Positions 1 to 8,311 are shown, counted from the first letter of the stretch. The stretch is 64,000 nt of DNA from Marine Group I thaumarchaeote (GCA_013390785.1 JACASW010000005.1:1-64000), one strand, 5' to 3'. Numbers and translations: made by a program. The notes: generated by a model not told the origin, from the letters alone.

Positions 1-1
1 T

Positions 2-442
2 GTTGTAGTTGATTCTAACTGGAAAAAATATTGGGATGTTAGATTTGAAAACCCCTTAGATGATGCTGAAAGTCTTGAAATAGATAAACAAGGATATATT
101 CAAAATATAGGTCAAAAAGTTGATAATTTAGAAAAAATTCAAGGTCAATACATAGGTTTGATGAAATTCCAAAATAAGGGATGTGATATGGTAAAAAAAT
201 TTTATAAAATAACAAAGGACCTAGCCAAAAATGGAAAAAATCCATTAAATCAGAATATACCATTTGAGAAATCTTACATGACTGATTTTCTGCAGGGTAT
301 GATAGATTATGGGTATAAAATTAAGGCTGTTCCTATTAGTGGTGGTTGGCTGGAATTAGATTCTATGTATGATTATAAGATTTATAACAAAAAATTTGAG
401 GATAAAACGATCTCAGAATTTTTTTCGGTTAATAATATCTAG
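2..442 (+). CDS. Sugar/alcohol-phosphate nucleotidyltransferase, C-terminal part (gene begins upstream of window)
   Basis: The reading frame is open from base 2 to the TAG at 440-442, and no start is visible, so the gene is cut by the window edge. About 146 residues remain. They resemble the C-terminal part of LicC/PEP-mutase-associated NTP transferases: an early V-D-S-N-W stretch, a Q-G-Q-Y-I-G-L-M segment and a terminal W-L-E-L-D-S-M-Y-D-Y motif typical of that family's metal/product site. Such enzymes make CDP- or UDP-activated small alcohols or sugars for surface polymers. An internal ATG at 158 is not a believable start because homology runs through it. The family call is from recognised motifs; the substrate is unknown. 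Confidence 0.72.
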   Translation, partial: VVVDSNWKKYWDVRFENPLDDAESLEIDKQGYIQNIGQKVDNLEKIQGQYIGLMKFQNKGCDMVKKFYKITKDLAKNGKNPLNQNIPFEKSYMTDFLQGMIDYGYKIKAVPISGGWLELDSMYDYKIYNKKFEDKTISEFFSVNNI

Positions 443-502
443 TTAAATCAAGTTCTTAGAAATATTAAATAATATATTTTAAAGTGGTATTCTTACTGCA
501 TT

Positions 503-1675
503 ATGAAAAAATACAATATTATACTTTTACTCATAGATGGAACTAGGATTGATAGACTAGACAAATTTCCGATATTCAAAAGGCTGAAGGAAGATGGTTG
601 TTTCTTCTCTGAAGTAATTGCAAGTGCTCCTTACACTCTCGTTGCTATGAATTCTATATTTACTGGAATGTATGGTAGTAAAAATGGAATTGATGCATAT
701 CATAAAATGTTCCAGAATCCCAAAACCGGTTGCAAAACTCTTGCGGATTATCTAACTGAAAATGGTTGGTACACAAGAGGTGATGCTATGCGATTAAGTC
801 TAGTTTCAAGCCAAGGATTTAAAAAATTCACTTCCCAAGAAGATATTCCAGATCCTGATTTCAGTAAAATCCATAAAGAAATTTTAGATGAAACAATGAA
901 TGAGGCTGGTGGTGAACAACCTTACTTTTTGTATCTCCATTATCCCAAAATACATCATTCGATAAAAGAAAGTGTTTTTGATAAGTATGATGATTTCTCG
1001 CAAGAATATTTTGAAAATAAGGAAGAGAATCTTAGAAACTATGATGAATATCTTAAAGAAGCATCAGATTATTTGGATGAAATTTATTTTAAAAATATAT
1101 CTGGAAAACAAAGTAATGACTCGATCATTATTGTTATGACAGATCACGGAATGGGTATTGGAGAGAAAGTTGGAGAAAGAGCATATGGTAGTTTCACTTA
1201 TGATTACACATTACGAACATTTGCATTATTTATCCAACCAAAGATATTTCCTAAAGGAAAAGAGATTGACAAGTTGGCACGGGCTATAGATATTATGCCA
1301 ACTATTTTAGATTGCCTTGAGATTCCAATAGACCAATCTTGTTTAAGAATGCAGGGTCAAAGTATGCTAAATCTACTAAATAAAACTGAGCAAAACAAAC
1401 CATATACTGACGAAGATTCAGAATTTCAGAAAATAGCATATTCAGAAACAGGCGGGGTTAATGGTCCTTGGCCTTCACCAAATTCTCCAAACATTAAATG
1501 TGTGAGAACAAAAAAATGGAAGCTCATTCATAATTTAACACCAGATACATGGGAATTATATAATATTGAAAATGATCCTCAAGAATTAAAAAATGTGGTT
1601 GAAGAACATCCACTTATAGTAACTAAGTTAAAAGATAAACTTCAATCAATTATTGATGACTGTGGATCTGATTAA
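503..1675 (+). CDS. Sulfatase-fold (alkaline phosphatase superfamily) protein, copy 1, Thr at the nucleophile position
   Basis: A 390-residue protein with the sulfatase/alkaline-phosphatase superfamily layout. Metal-binding Asp12 lies in an L-L-I-D-G-T-R-I-D start, an active-site segment ends in S-I-F-T-G (residues 51-55), and a late metal-binding T-D-H-G is at 213-216. The position that carries the formylglycine Cys in true sulfatases aligns with Thr45, and the C/S-x-P-x-R signature is absent, so this is not a classical formylglycine sulfatase. Thr-nucleophile relatives are phosphodiesterases, phosphomutases or phosphotransferases. No signal peptide is visible, so it should be cytoplasmic. 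It is most similar to the copy at 12344-13471, sharing a Y-G-S-F-T-Y segment. It is followed 46 bp later by ATP sulfurylase, suggesting a link to sulfate or phosphate esters on the glycan. Confidence 0.85.
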   Translation: MKKYNIILLLIDGTRIDRLDKFPIFKRLKEDGCFFSEVIASAPYTLVAMNSIFTGMYGSKNGIDAYHKMFQNPKTGCKTLADYLTENGWYTRGDAMRLSLVSSQGFKKFTSQEDIPDPDFSKIHKEILDETMNEAGGEQPYFLYLHYPKIHHSIKESVFDKYDDFSQEYFENKEENLRNYDEYLKEASDYLDEIYFKNISGKQSNDSIIIVMTDHGMGIGEKVGERAYGSFTYDYTLRTFALFIQPKIFPKGKEIDKLARAIDIMPTILDCLEIPIDQSCLRMQGQSMLNLLNKTEQNKPYTDEDSEFQKIAYSETGGVNGPWPSPNSPNIKCVRTKKWKLIHNLTPDTWELYNIENDPQELKNVVEEHPLIVTKLKDKLQSIIDDCGSD

Positions 1676-1721
1676 ACGGAAATCTGGTATGAGGAACAAG
1701 TTTTAGACAGAATATGTAATT

Positions 1722-2795
1722 ATGACTGATAACAAAAAATTCCAGCAGATAGAAATTGATACTGATCTAGCAATGGATATCGAACAAATCCTAAATGGTG
1801 GATTCTCACCTCTTACAACTTTTTTAGATAAAAAATCTCTAGATAGCGTTTTAAAAAATATGAGACTGCCTACAGGTGAGATCTGGCCTATCCCAATTCT
1901 ATTTCCAAAAAAAATTGATGAACCAATTAATTCTCTTGATTCGTTATTATTAAAATTCCAAGGGCATGATTTTGCGGTTCTTGAGGAGCCTGAAACTTTT
2001 GAATATGATTTAGACAAGCTAATTACATCATTCTATGGAACTAACGATGAAAAGCATCCTGGAGTACAAATAAGTAGAAAATCTCCACATATTTTTATCA
2101 CTGGAAAATTACGTGGTATAAGTAAACTCAACAAAATTCTTGATATTAATTATTTAGAACCACAAGATGTCAAAAATATTATCAAAGAAAACCATTGGAA
2201 GAGTGTTGTTGGGTTTCATACCAGAAACCCTCCACATAATGCTCATGAGTATATACATAAATCAGTCTTAAAAAATCATGATGCGCTACTATTGCATCCT
2301 GTGATTGGTTCTAAGAAGAAAGGTGATTTTACAAGAGAAGCAATCATGCGCAGCTATGAACTATATGCAGAAAAATTTTTACCAAGTAATAGAACTGTCT
2401 TAACTCCACTGCTAACCTATTCAAGATATGCTGGTCCTAGAGAAGCAATCTTTACTGCAATAGTTAGACGAAATTATGGTTGTACACATTTTATTATTGG
2501 TAGAGATCATACTGGTGTGAAGAATTTCTACGGAAAATATGATTCTCAAAAAATATTTCAGAATTTCAAGGATATTGATATTGAAATCATTCCTTTTAGT
2601 GAACCGTTTTACTGCAAAAAATCCAAAACAATTACCACAAAGGAAGAATGTGCCTACGGTGATAAGTACTATGTAGAGGTTAGTGGTTCAAAAATAAGAA
2701 AAGCTATTCAAGAAAAGACTGAGATTTCTGAAATTTTTATCAAAAAAGAAATTCTAAATACTTTACAAAATATGAAAAATACGTTTGTTGATTAA
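1722..2795 (+). CDS. sat: ATP sulfurylase (sulfate adenylyltransferase)
   Basis: A 357-residue protein that should convert ATP and sulfate to adenylyl sulfate (APS) plus pyrophosphate in the cytoplasm. The N-terminal PUA-like part has the family's L-N-G-G-F-S-P-L pattern (residues 24-31). The nucleotide-binding motif reads H-T-R-N-P-P-H-N-A-H (166-175), where most family members have Q-x-R-N. G-R-D-H-T-G follows at 260-265 as expected. It is slightly shorter than typical (about 380-400) and has no APS kinase domain; no APS kinase gene is seen in the window. With two sulfotransferases elsewhere in the locus, it probably feeds PAPS supply for glycan sulfation. It could also serve assimilation. 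Its stop is 3 bp from the convergent sulfatase-fold gene. Confidence 0.93.
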   Translation: MTDNKKFQQIEIDTDLAMDIEQILNGGFSPLTTFLDKKSLDSVLKNMRLPTGEIWPIPILFPKKIDEPINSLDSLLLKFQGHDFAVLEEPETFEYDLDKLITSFYGTNDEKHPGVQISRKSPHIFITGKLRGISKLNKILDINYLEPQDVKNIIKENHWKSVVGFHTRNPPHNAHEYIHKSVLKNHDALLLHPVIGSKKKGDFTREAIMRSYELYAEKFLPSNRTVLTPLLTYSRYAGPREAIFTAIVRRNYGCTHFIIGRDHTGVKNFYGKYDSQKIFQNFKDIDIEIIPFSEPFYCKKSKTITTKEECAYGDKYYVEVSGSKIRKAIQEKTEISEIFIKKEILNTLQNMKNTFVD

Positions 2796-2798
2796 ATG

Positions 2799-4172
2799 CT
2801 AATTATAGCCTAATTTTTCAAGTTCTCTCTCTATTTTATCCAAATCCACTTTATTCTGAGTTGTTGTTATTTTTTTATTAGTCATGATTTCTTCTAGTTT
2901 GTTTTCCATCTCCTTTACCAATTCAGGATTAGATGATACTATGTTTTCTTCTTCTAGTGGATCGTTTGCTAAATCATACAGTTCTACAACATCTCCAGAA
3001 TCTTCTTGTTTTAACATTTTATAACTTGAAGTTCGTATTCCTATAATTTTTTCTTTAATATGTTCATTTTTTACCGCCGGTGGACTCTCAATGTATGCTG
3101 GATTTTCATGAGTTTTTTTATTGTTGATTAAAGGCAAAAGACTTTCACCATCAATGTCATTTTTCTTAGGAAGTGAAATTACATCTTCAATTGTAGGAAA
3201 GATATCTACATGACGTACTTGCTGTGTAATTTTTTTATTAGATGGAATATTGACACCAGAAAAAATCAATGGTACTTTAATTAGATCATCGTATAGTCTG
3301 TGTCCCCCTACCATTCTAGTTTCTAACAGTACACGTTTTTGATATGGTGATAAATTTAACCCAGCCATTTTGTCTTCGTTGGATTTGATCCTTGAATCTC
3401 TTAGAATATGTCTCATCTTTCCCTTTAGCGGTTTTAATTTCGCAGGAATTTTATTTCCTAATTTCCACATGATGTAATCTATTTTTGCCTGACCGTCTGA
3501 AGCCTCTAAATCAATTGTTTCATTGTCAAGTTCTATAACTGGTATGTAATCTCCATGATCTGCCGTTAATACTACCAAAGTATTTTCAAGATCAACATTT
3601 TTAATAATTTCTCCAATCCAATAATCAATTGCTGAAACCATCTTTTCATATTTGCTTTTTCCAAATTTTTCCGCAGAAAAATTCTTTGGTACGGTTATCG
3701 GAGCGTGTAGATCGAAAATATGAATATAAAAAAACCAAGGGGTCTGTGTGCGAATAGATGACAGTGTTTGGACAATTTTATTTCCTAAACCGTCAAACAG
3801 TGAAACAGAGTTTTCATATGTTGAATCTGAATTTTGAAAATCATTGGTAAGTCCAAAATCTTTTGTGATGGATGGGGCAGTAGCAAAAGTATTGTATCCA
3901 TGATTTTTCAAAATTTTTACGTATGTTGTTATATCTGAATCAAGTTTACGAAATTTATCCGCACTCATTCCAGTTCTAAATGGAAATAATCCAGTGAATA
4001 TACTACTCATAGCTACTGGCGAAACAGCTGCTGGACTAATTGCCTGCGAGAACGCAGCACCATTTTTAATTAAAAAATCAACATTAGGTGTAATTGAGCT
4101 CAAATTTTTCCCAATACATTTGTCTGATTTAAGAGAATCAACGACAATTAGTAAAATATTTGGCTTGGACAC
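2799..4172 (-). CDS. Sulfatase-fold (alkaline phosphatase superfamily) protein, copy 2, Ser at the nucleophile position
   Basis: A 457-residue protein starting at a GTG (complement of 4170-4172). It has Asp12 in an I-V-V-D-S-L-K-S-D start, an active-site segment S-P-V-A-M-S-S-I-F-T-G in which Ser51 occupies the nucleophile position, A-D-H-G at about 204-207, and a later G-G-H-R-L-Y-D-D-L-I-K-V-P segment with the usual metal/substrate His. The Cys-x-Pro-x-Arg signature of sulfatases is missing. Ser nucleophiles do occur in this superfamily, in Ser-type sulfatases (with S-x-P-x-R) and in phosphatases. No signal peptide is visible. It pairs by sequence with the copy at 9603-10988, both having an insert of roughly 80 residues after the D-H-G motif. 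The substrate is unknown. Confidence 0.83.
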   Translation of the reverse strand: MSKPNILLIVVDSLKSDKCIGKNLSSITPNVDFLIKNGAAFSQAISPAAVSPVAMSSIFTGLFPFRTGMSADKFRKLDSDITTYVKILKNHGYNTFATAPSITKDFGLTNDFQNSDSTYENSVSLFDGLGNKIVQTLSSIRTQTPWFFYIHIFDLHAPITVPKNFSAEKFGKSKYEKMVSAIDYWIGEIIKNVDLENTLVVLTADHGDYIPVIELDNETIDLEASDGQAKIDYIMWKLGNKIPAKLKPLKGKMRHILRDSRIKSNEDKMAGLNLSPYQKRVLLETRMVGGHRLYDDLIKVPLIFSGVNIPSNKKITQQVRHVDIFPTIEDVISLPKKNDIDGESLLPLINNKKTHENPAYIESPPAVKNEHIKEKIIGIRTSSYKMLKQEDSGDVVELYDLANDPLEEENIVSSNPELVKEMENKLEEIMTNKKITTTQNKVDLDKIERELEKLGYN

Positions 4173-4189
4173 TGTTAAAAAAAACTTTT

Positions 4190-4210
4190 TTCACGTATGT
4201 AAAGCTTATT
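4190..4210 (-). promoter_or_regulatory. Possible archaeal TATA-type promoter for sulfatase-fold copy 2
   Basis: Read on the minus strand, an A-A-G-C-T-T-T-A box lies at 4200-4207, about 27 bp before the GTG start at 4172. That is the spacing expected for a TATA box serving a near-leaderless archaeal transcript. It is inferred from position and composition only, in a very AT-rich background. Confidence 0.28.
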
Positions 4211-4265
4211 TTGTATTAATTAGTAGTTAAATCCAAATATTAGAAATTTCTGGGATGATTATTCT

Positions 4266-5282
4266 ATGGCAAATGATTCTATGTCCATGTTAGATGGAAA
4301 AAAAGTTCTCATCACTGGAGGAACCGGTTCTCTTGGACAGGCATTAACGCAAAGAATTTTAAATTCAGATGTGGAACAGATAAGAATTTTGAGCAGAAAT
4401 GAGTTTAAGCAAGTTTCCATGGAATCAACTATTCGAGATGAACGTTTAAGATTTTTAATTGGAGATGTCCGTGATAAAGAAAGATTAGTTAGAGCGCTTG
4501 AGGATGTTGATATTGTTTTTCATGCAGCTGCATTGAAACATGTTCCAAAAGTTGAATACAACCCATTTGAAGCAATAAAAACCAATGTACAGGGCTCCCA
4601 AAATGTAATCGATGCTTGTATTGAAAATGATGTTGAAAGAGCAGTTTGTATAGGTACTGATAAAGCAGTTTCGCCATTAAACACCTATGGTGCCACTAAA
4701 TTACTAATGGAAAAATTATTTATCACAGCAAGGCGTTATTCTAATCCAGAAAAACACCGAACCAAATTCTTTGCAGTAAGATATGGAAATGTTTTTGGAA
4801 GTAGTGGTTCAGTTATTCCAAAATTCATTCAACAAATAAATAATAATGAAAAAATTACAATCACGGATCCTAACATGACAAGATTCAGTATAACAATGAA
4901 TCAAGCATTAGATTTTATTTTAAAAGCAACTAAAAATGGTCATGGTGCTGAAATATTTATTCCAAAAGTTAAGACTTATTCCTTACAACAAATTATTGAT
5001 ATTTTATCAAGCTTAACTAATACTAAAGAACATACAATAATTGGTATGCGTCCTGGTGAAAAGCAACATGAATCGCTAATAAATTCAGATGAAATGCGTT
5101 CTGCATGGTCATATGAAAATATGTTTATGCTTCTCAATGAATTACATGACGATAAAAATTTAGAAAAAACATATCCAGGAATAAAAAAAGTTAAGGATCT
5201 TGATGTTTATTCATCAGATAAAGCTGAATCACTAACCATGGATGAAATAACTAATAACATAAAAGATTTACAATTGCTATAA
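4266..5282 (+). CDS. NDP-GlcNAc 4,6-dehydratase/epimerase, PseB/CapD-like extended SDR
   Basis: A 338-residue extended short-chain dehydrogenase. An N-terminal NAD-binding G-G-T-G-S-L-G motif (about residues 18-24) is followed by F-H-A-A-A-L-K-H-V-P, then T-D-K-A and Y-G-A-T-K (catalytic Tyr/Lys). This combination is characteristic of the PseB/LegB/CapD branch that dehydrates UDP-HexNAc at C4-C6 as the first step to pseudaminic, legionaminic or fucosamine-type sugars. The location next to a NeuB-like synthase and a PseH-like acetyltransferase favours a nonulosonate role, but the family also makes FucNAc and QuiNAc precursors. Its 3' end overlaps the convergent NeuB-like gene by 6 bp. The start is at the ATG at 4266; a second ATG follows four codons later. 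Confidence 0.88.
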   Translation: MANDSMSMLDGKKVLITGGTGSLGQALTQRILNSDVEQIRILSRNEFKQVSMESTIRDERLRFLIGDVRDKERLVRALEDVDIVFHAAALKHVPKVEYNPFEAIKTNVQGSQNVIDACIENDVERAVCIGTDKAVSPLNTYGATKLLMEKLFITARRYSNPEKHRTKFFAVRYGNVFGSSGSVIPKFIQQINNNEKITITDPNMTRFSITMNQALDFILKATKNGHGAEIFIPKVKTYSLQQIIDILSSLTNTKEHTIIGMRPGEKQHESLINSDEMRSAWSYENMFMLLNELHDDKNLEKTYPGIKKVKDLDVYSSDKAESLTMDEITNNIKDLQLL

Positions 5283-5984
5283 TTTAGACACCAATTCTTT
5301 TAGTAATCCAGTAGTTATAGATGTGGATGCATCTGGTCCTTTAGAATTTTTTGATTTAACATGCTTTTCAATTATTATTTGTTTTACGTTAGTCTGTTTT
5401 TTTAATAATGCAAACAAAAAGGGAGCGTCTATCCCAAGACTATGATCAGAAAAACCATTGTATTTGATCATCTCCTTCCAATTAATTTTTTCAAATGGTG
5501 CAGGATATTCTGATATACAATAACAGAAAGTTTTCCTATTTTTTGAGAATATTTTCATAATTCGTTTTTTATTTCCACCCATGCCCATGCTTATAATAAC
5601 TGGTTTTCGAGTTTTTGCCACTTTTTCCAAAGTTTCTAATGAATATTTGTCCTTTAGTAAACATGTTCGTGATGCTATTTTATATTTTTTCACACCAATC
5701 AACTCTAAATGGTCCACTGCTTCAGGATAGAAAGCACTACAGAAGAACTCTATGTTTTGTTCATCAGCATATTTTTTTAATTTTTCAGCTTTTTTAAACG
5801 TAAGTTCAGATTTTTTTATGAATTTCCATTGAGGATGCTTGTTGGAATACAAATCATTTGCACGCCACATCTGAAATTTTACTGCGTCAGCGCCTGCATT
5901 TTTACACTCATGAATAACCTTTTTTGCCTTTTTGATATCTCCCTCCCAATTCGAACCAATCTCAGCAACAACAAAAACCCTCAT
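5277..5984 (-). CDS. Short NeuB-family nonulosonate (sialic acid-like) synthase without SAF domain
   Basis: A 235-residue TIM-barrel protein matching the catalytic half of NeuB/PseI/LegI synthases, which condense phosphoenolpyruvate with a six-carbon amino sugar. Visible family motifs are A-E-I-G-S-N at the N-terminus, A-G-A-D-A-V-K-F-Q (about 30-38), a Y-K-I-A-S strand, S-E-Y-P-A-P, the metal-ligand motif F-S-D-H-S and a late E-K-H. Normal family members are about 340 residues and end in an antifreeze-like SAF domain that completes the active site of the partner subunit. Here the protein stops right after the barrel. No separate SAF gene is seen in the window. It may be a working minimal form, or a related lyase/aldolase with another substrate. 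Confidence 0.82.
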   Translation of the reverse strand: MRVFVVAEIGSNWEGDIKKAKKVIHECKNAGADAVKFQMWRANDLYSNKHPQWKFIKKSELTFKKAEKLKKYADEQNIEFFCSAFYPEAVDHLELIGVKKYKIASRTCLLKDKYSLETLEKVAKTRKPVIISMGMGGNKKRIMKIFSKNRKTFCYCISEYPAPFEKINWKEMIKYNGFSDHSLGIDAPFLFALLKKQTNVKQIIIEKHVKSKNSKGPDASTSITTGLLKELVSKL

Positions 5985-6039
5985 AATATGAACAAAACTA
6001 CGAAAAATTTAACTGTTTTAGATGAGCAAAAATTTCTAA

Positions 6040-6459
6040 TTGAAAATTAATTCGGAAATTAAATTAACACTAGTAAGTAAAAGTGATGCCCAATTTCTGT
6101 ATGGCCTTCTTAAAGAAAGGGAATCTAATGTTAATATTTCACATAAAAAAATGCCAACTTATACACAACATATAAAATTCATTGAATCAAAGCCTTATTC
6201 AAAATGGTATATTATAAGACTTGGTAATCAAAAAATTGGGTCAGCTTACTTATCAAAACAAAATGAAATCGGAATTTTTATAACAAAAAATATACACATA
6301 AAAAAATTAGGTACTACTGCTCTAAACATACTCATAAAAAAAAATCGTAGGAAAAGATATCTAGCTAACATAAATCCAAAAAATAAAAAATCAATATCAT
6401 TCTTTAAAAAAAATGGATTTGAACTAATTCAACATACTTTTGAACTGGAGCTTTCCTAG
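6040..6459 (+). CDS. GNAT-family N-acetyltransferase, PseH-like
   Basis: A 139-residue small GNAT protein starting at TTG (6040), the only reasonable start. It has the strand pattern W-Y-I-I-R-L-G-N-Q-K-I-G-S-A-Y (about 56-70), then E-I-G-I-F-I, a basic acetyl-CoA-binding stretch and a terminal N-P-K-N-K-K-S-I-S-F-F-K-K-N-G-F segment, which is the classic GNAT motif B ending. This resembles PseH and related UDP-4-amino-sugar acetyltransferases. It lies just upstream of a divergent NeuB-like synthase and near a PseB-like dehydratase and a DegT aminotransferase, so acetylation of a 4-amino-4,6-dideoxy sugar is the likely role. The substrate is inferred from neighbours. Confidence 0.72.
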   Translation: MKINSEIKLTLVSKSDAQFLYGLLKERESNVNISHKKMPTYTQHIKFIESKPYSKWYIIRLGNQKIGSAYLSKQNEIGIFITKNIHIKKLGTTALNILIKKNRRKRYLANINPKNKKSISFFKKNGFELIQHTFELELS

Positions 6460-6476
6460 TTTTAGCTATTTAGAAA

Positions 6477-6953
6477 ATGACACAACCATCATCACGGCAA
6501 AGGATGTGGCATCACTCAACTATCAACTGGATTCTTTGGCTAACATTACAAAACGGTTTAGGAAAATCTGTGGCTATATTATTAACTATTATTATTCAGT
6601 CTTTTCATAAAAATAAAAAAAAATACATTAGTCTTGAGACGTATAAAAAAGACGGTGGTTATGTTAGAACACCTGTTTGGTTTGTAATTGATAGTGATAT
6701 AATCTATGTAGTAACTCAGAAAACGACGGGTAAAGTTAAGAGACTTCAAAATAATAATTATGTTCGAATTACTTCATGTTCATTCAAGGGTGAACCAACG
6801 GAATGGACAAAAGGAAAAGTGAAAAATGTTACAGGTGAGAAAGCAGATAAAGCAATCATGCTTCGCAAGAAAAAATACGGCGTATCTGCTAGATTAATAG
6901 ATCTATTTAGCAAGGAAAACTCTATTGTCTTTTCCATTGAACCAGTTAATTAG
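6477..6953 (+). CDS. PPOX-class (F420/flavin-dependent split-barrel) protein with doubtful N-terminus
   Basis: From about residue 50, this 158-residue frame matches pyridoxamine-phosphate-oxidase-like split-barrel proteins: K-Y-I-S-L-E-T-Y-K-K-D-G, V-R-T-P-V-W-F-V-I-D, then T-G-K-V-K-R-L and a closing R-K-K-Y-G-V-S-A-R-L segment. The family binds FMN, F420 or heme; a small redox or cofactor role is all that can be said. The first 45 residues look unlike the family and are encoded by DNA visibly richer in GC than the surroundings. A GTG at 6571 is an alternative start giving about 127 residues. It does not fit an obvious glycan step and may simply be a passenger gene. Confidence 0.72.
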   Translation: MTQPSSRQRMWHHSTINWILWLTLQNGLGKSVAILLTIIIQSFHKNKKKYISLETYKKDGGYVRTPVWFVIDSDIIYVVTQKTTGKVKRLQNNNYVRITSCSFKGEPTEWTKGKVKNVTGEKADKAIMLRKKKYGVSARLIDLFSKENSIVFSIEPVN

Positions 6954-6960
6954 AATTATT

Positions 6961-8304
6961 TTATCTATGAAAATAGCTCAGACAATAATAAAGTCCTCTC
7001 TCATAATTATCCGGGTTTCGTTCAAATGTCAAATGAGAACCAATTTCAGCATTATTCCAATGTGCATTTTTTGGACCACTAAGAATTCTCATCAATAATC
7101 TATTATCTAATGAAATTCTAACATATTTTTTGAATTGATCTAATTCATTTTTTTTAATAAATTGATAGCCATTTCCATTGGCTGAAATTGATAGAAATTT
7201 TTCCTTTGTGAGCCCAATAATTATTACCATTTCAGACGAAAACCCTAATTCATTCCTTCTCTTTTCATACCTACTATAACAACTAGGAATTAGATCTAAA
7301 ATTTGATTAATTTCTGGTTCTTTATCATCTTCAAAATCATATTTTCTTTTTGACAATACATTATCAACATAATTTTGTTTTTCTTTATTATCAATTGGTA
7401 TGTAGGCCTCTGAGATTTGCTTTGTGTCTAAATCAAAACTAGATTTTGAATTTAAAATAACACATTGATTTTCCTGCTGATTAATTTTTGAATCACTTGT
7501 AAAATATTCGTAAGTATCCTCAAGCTCTGATATCGCTCTTTGTGAATTTAAAATAGATTTTTTTCCTGCTAAAATGTATCTTCCTGCAAATGGTAAAAAA
7601 AATTCAGGCTTGAACAAATTTACGTACGACTCTGCGAAAGACCAATAATTTTGAATAATCTTGTTTTTTGCTTTAATTTTATCACTATCACTAATGGTAA
7701 AACATTGTGGATATGCTGATGCTGAACTATAACCAACTAGTAACATGTCAACGTGTTCATATTTTCTTTTAATTGTAGCAGCAGAGGTTTCTGCTAACGG
7801 AAAAGGGCAATCGTTTGTATTAACTATTACCTGCTGACCGTTATCTACAACAAACATAGAATCTATTGATGTCGAACCAAAATTTTTTTCAACAGTACTA
7901 CATCCAAAATATTTATGACAAAGTTCAGGATTGCAATTATCAGCTGCTAAAATGTTAATGTGTAGGTTATCTTTTAAATTCGTCCTTTTATTATGAGGAA
8001 TTTCTGTGACTTGATATCCTAATCTTTCAATATTATTTTTAAGAAATTTTGATTGATAACTATGAATAAGGATTGGAATGTCTTTATTCATTCTATTTAG
8101 TGTTTTAATACTACAGTGATCTGGATGGATATGACTTATGTAAATATAGTTAACATCGTTAAATTCCTCTGGATTAAAACTCAACGGTGGATAATGTGCC
8201 CATGAACCATAAAATTCACCATCAACTAACCATGGATCACATAGGATCTTAACATCATGATCTTCTATAATTACGGATGCCGACGCAAGGTAAGTTACTT
8301 TCAT
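6961..8304 (-). CDS. Metallo-beta-lactamase-fold hydrolase related to the MBL part of CMP-Neu5Ac hydroxylase
   Basis: A 447-residue protein. It begins with the UlaG/CMAH-type strand L-A-S-A-S-V-I-I-E, followed by I-L-C-D-P-W-L, then a Y-P-P-L region and the metal motif H-I-H-P-D-H (around residues 58-63). The order and the aromatic-rich segment after D-P-W-L are reminiscent of the MBL-like region of CMP-N-acetylneuraminate hydroxylase, but there is no N-terminal Rieske C-x-H...C-x2-H. The second half (about 250-447) is not recognised. It is co-transcribed with the upstream DegT aminotransferase (7 bp apart). With NeuB-like, SpsF-like and PseB-like genes nearby, action on a nucleotide-activated nonulosonate is plausible but unproven. 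Confidence 0.72.
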   Translation of the reverse strand: MKVTYLASASVIIEDHDVKILCDPWLVDGEFYGSWAHYPPLSFNPEEFNDVNYIYISHIHPDHCSIKTLNRMNKDIPILIHSYQSKFLKNNIERLGYQVTEIPHNKRTNLKDNLHINILAADNCNPELCHKYFGCSTVEKNFGSTSIDSMFVVDNGQQVIVNTNDCPFPLAETSAATIKRKYEHVDMLLVGYSSASAYPQCFTISDSDKIKAKNKIIQNYWSFAESYVNLFKPEFFLPFAGRYILAGKKSILNSQRAISELEDTYEYFTSDSKINQQENQCVILNSKSSFDLDTKQISEAYIPIDNKEKQNYVDNVLSKRKYDFEDDKEPEINQILDLIPSCYSRYEKRRNELGFSSEMVIIIGLTKEKFLSISANGNGYQFIKKNELDQFKKYVRISLDNRLLMRILSGPKNAHWNNAEIGSHLTFERNPDNYERGLYYCLSYFHR

Positions 8305-8311
8305 TTTTTAT

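Noticed and set aside
503-1675. Annotation as a formylglycine-dependent sulfatase
   Set aside because: No Cys or Ser with the C/S-x-P-x-R pattern is present; Thr45 occupies the nucleophile place.
1703-2017. 104-residue open frame on the minus strand
   Set aside because: It overlaps the clear ATP sulfurylase gene and shows a Ser-rich, motif-free translation.
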